Of a stretch of DNA of 37,773 nt, positions 36,414 to 37,773 are shown piece by piece; positions within the stretch are counted from its first letter, which is position 1; each line of letters begins with the position of its first letter. This DNA is from JBOGFC01 sp050742155 (lineage in GTDB: Bacteria; Actinomycetota; Acidimicrobiia; Spongiisociales; JALYHC01). A program made the position numbers and the translations under genes. Under the pieces are notes generated by a model. The model saw only the letters and a program-made list of their open reading frames with translations. It did no database searches and was not told the origin of the DNA. The stretch covers positions 1 through 37,773 of the forward strand of contig JBOGFC010000034.1 in assembly GCA_050742155.1 (NCBI GenBank), given 5' to 3'.

Positions 36414-37773
36414 TTGCCCACCGATATCTACGTGACGCTGGCGGCGGTTTCAGCCGTGCTGGCCCTGCTGCTGGCGGCCTTCTACGGCCGCCAGGTGCTG
36501 GCCACCAGCCCGGGGAGCATCAGGATGATCGAGCTGTCGGCGGCCATCCGGGAGGGCGCCGACGCTTTCCTGCGCCGCGAGTACACGTGGATGGCCGGCT
36601 TCGTGGCGTTGATGGCGGCACTCATCTTCGCCCTTCTCGAGTACGGCCGGCCCTGGGGAGCCCTGGCCTACGTCTTCGGCGCCCTTCTCTCGGGAGGGGC
36701 CGGGGTGGTGGGAATGCGGATCGCCACCGCCGCCAACGCCCGCACCACCGAAGCGGCCCGCCGGGGCGGGATCCGCGAGTCGCTCCCGCTCGCTTTCCGA
36801 GGCGGGGCGGTGATGGGGTTCTCGGTGGCGGGCCTCGGCCTGCTGGGAGTCAGCCTGGCCTATCTGGTGCTGGTGCTCTGGCTGCGGGTCGACCGGCCCT
36901 ATGACGTGATGGCGGCGCTGGGTCTGGGTGGGTCCTCGATCGCCCTGTTCGCCAGGGTGGGGGGCGGCATCTATACCAAGGCGGCCGACGTGGGGGCCGA
37001 TCTGGTCGGGAAGGTGGAGGCCGGAATCCCCGAGGACGATCCCCGTAACCCGGCTGTGATCGCCGACAACGTGGGCGACAACGTGGGCGACGTGGCCGGG
37101 ATGGGCGCCGACCTCTTCGAGAGCTACGTGGGGGCGCTGGTGGCGCCGATCGCCCTCGCCGCCCTGGCCTTGGCGGGACCCGTCCAGGCTCGGGCGATCG
37201 TCTTTCCGCTGGCGGTGGGAGCGGTGGGGATGCTGGCCTCGATCGTGGGCTCGTTCCTCGTGCGCACCAGGGGGGACGATCTGGCGGCCGCTCTGCGCCG
37301 GGGGACCTACTCGGCGTCGGCCCTGGCCGCCCTGGGCGTGCTGGGTGTCTCCTACCTGCTCTTCCGGGGGGTGGAAGGGGTCCGCAGCCCGCTCGGCCTC
37401 TTCCTGGCGGTGCTGATCGGACTGCTGGTGGGGCAGGCGATCGGGCGGATCTCCGAGTGGTTCACCTCCGACCGCTACAAGACGGTCAAAGAGATCGCCC
37501 GCCAGGCCCAGACCGGGCCGGCCACCGTGCTGCTGGCCGGCTTGGCCGAGGGGATGCGATCGTCGGCGCTCTCGGTGATCGTCACCGCCCTGGGCATCCT
37601 GGGGGCATTCTGGGCCGGGACGCTGGCGTTCGAGGGGGGCGGCATCTACGGAGTGGCGGTGGCGGCCATCGGGGTCCTGGCCACCACCGGGATCGTGGTG
37701 TCGGTGGACGCCTACGGGCCGATCGCCGACAATGCCGGGGGGATAGCGGAGATGGCCGGCCTGCCGCCCGAGG
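36414..37773 (+). CDS. hppA: Membrane-bound proton-translocating pyrophosphatase (5' part)
   Basis: The frame begins at TTG 36414, with GGGGAG about 7 nt upstream, and runs to the window edge (453 codons). Multiple membrane helices and the catalytic signature TKAADVGADLVGKVEAGIPED are present. DPRNPAVIADNVGDNVGDVAGMGADLFESY follows, whose aspartates bind Mg-pyrophosphate, and later KTVKEIARQAQTGPATVLLAGLAEGM and DAYGPIADNAGGIAEMAGLP. The enzyme couples PPi hydrolysis to H+ or Na+ pumping. The residue that separates K+-dependent from K+-independent types (GNTT[A/K]A) lies just past the window end. It diverges from the LCP gene. Confidence 0.95.
   Translation, partial: MPTDIYVTLAAVSAVLALLLAAFYGRQVLATSPGSIRMIELSAAIREGADAFLRREYTWMAGFVALMAALIFALLEYGRPWGALAYVFGALLSGGAGVVGMRIATAANARTTEAARRGGIRESLPLAFRGGAVMGFSVAGLGLLGVSLAYLVLVLWLRVDRPYDVMAALGLGGSSIALFARVGGGIYTKAADVGADLVGKVEAGIPEDDPRNPAVIADNVGDNVGDVAGMGADLFESYVGALVAPIALAALALAGPVQARAIVFPLAVGAVGMLASIVGSFLVRTRGDDLAAALRRGTYSASALAALGVLGVSYLLFRGVEGVRSPLGLFLAVLIGLLVGQAIGRISEWFTSDRYKTVKEIARQAQTGPATVLLAGLAEGMRSSALSVIVTALGILGAFWAGTLAFEGGGIYGVAVAAIGVLATTGIVVSVDAYGPIADNAGGIAEMAGLPPE

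Noticed and set aside
36329..36421. N-terminal extension of the LCP protein to 36421
   Set aside because: It would bury the lipoprotein signal peptide and overlap the pyrophosphatase start region.

Overview
The window looks like a chromosomal segment of a high-G+C bacterium (roughly 70% G+C by eye), most likely a member of the Actinomycetota. Three things point that way: an E2o-E1o fused 2-oxoglutarate dehydrogenase of the mycobacterial Kgd type, a compact Tad/Flp cluster next to a DEAH-box helicase (the actinobacterial 'helicase/secretion neighborhood'), and many start codons that lack a ribosome binding site but sit 6-10 nt behind a TAnnnT box, as expected of leaderless transcripts. A deep-branching lineage such as Acidimicrobiia is plausible, but this is inference. 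No rRNA, tRNA, CRISPR array, phage or insertion sequence was recognised.

Layout. 1-45: start of a minus-strand gene cut by the window edge. 212-2569: an MFS exporter convergent with a kynureninase-like PLP enzyme. 2630-6237: 2-oxoglutarate dehydrogenase, whose N-terminal segment is out of frame with the body because of a G/C-rich repeat. 6250-6848: a VapBC-type toxin-antitoxin pair. 7006-7718: a small zinc-ribbon protein and a LOG/SLOG-fold protein. 7843-10705: the TldD/TldE protease pair. 10683-12437: an orphan CHASE-domain histidine kinase. 12508-20763: a histidine-utilisation region (hutG-like, hutH, hutU, hutI), interrupted by a secreted nuclease on the opposite strand and by an AbiEi/DUF559-type gene bracketed by repeats. 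20760-24829: a glycerophosphodiester phosphodiesterase coupled to hutI, a macrodomain protein, an anchored hypothetical protein, a second MFS protein and a HAD-IB phosphatase. 24929-29234: a Tad-type secretion cluster ending in a TadE/G-like protein fused to a peptidase-like domain. 29252-31510: an MrfA-like helicase. 31546-36328: a Ca2+/cation antiporter-like protein, a KimA-like permease with a duplicated cytoplasmic module, and an LCP lipoprotein. 36414 to the end: membrane pyrophosphatase, cut by the window edge.

Functional themes. HutH, HutU, HutI and the arginase-fold enzyme would convert histidine to glutamate, which can enter the TCA cycle as 2-oxoglutarate, the substrate of the dehydrogenase at 2917. 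The Tad genes overlap by 4 to 10 bases, except before the pilin, and look like one operon. The membrane pyrophosphatase, the KimA-like permease and the CaCA antiporter suggest attention to ion homeostasis.

The most unusual layer is three families of short palindromic repeats that sit inside or at the edges of genes. Family R1 (15-bp or 12-bp arms) lies just upstream of tldE and of the second MFS gene. Family R2 (C-run/G-run hairpins) lies inside kgd and at the hutG/hutH junction; a related G-rich tract forms the end of the kinase gene. Family R3 (three palindromes in series) has two tandem copies at one end of the AbiEi-like gene and one at the other. These repeats supply stop codons, C-terminal tails, a start codon region and apparently a frameshift. 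I see no clear new defence or biosynthetic system; the repeats, the TadG-peptidase fusion and the leaderless-promoter pattern are the best leads.
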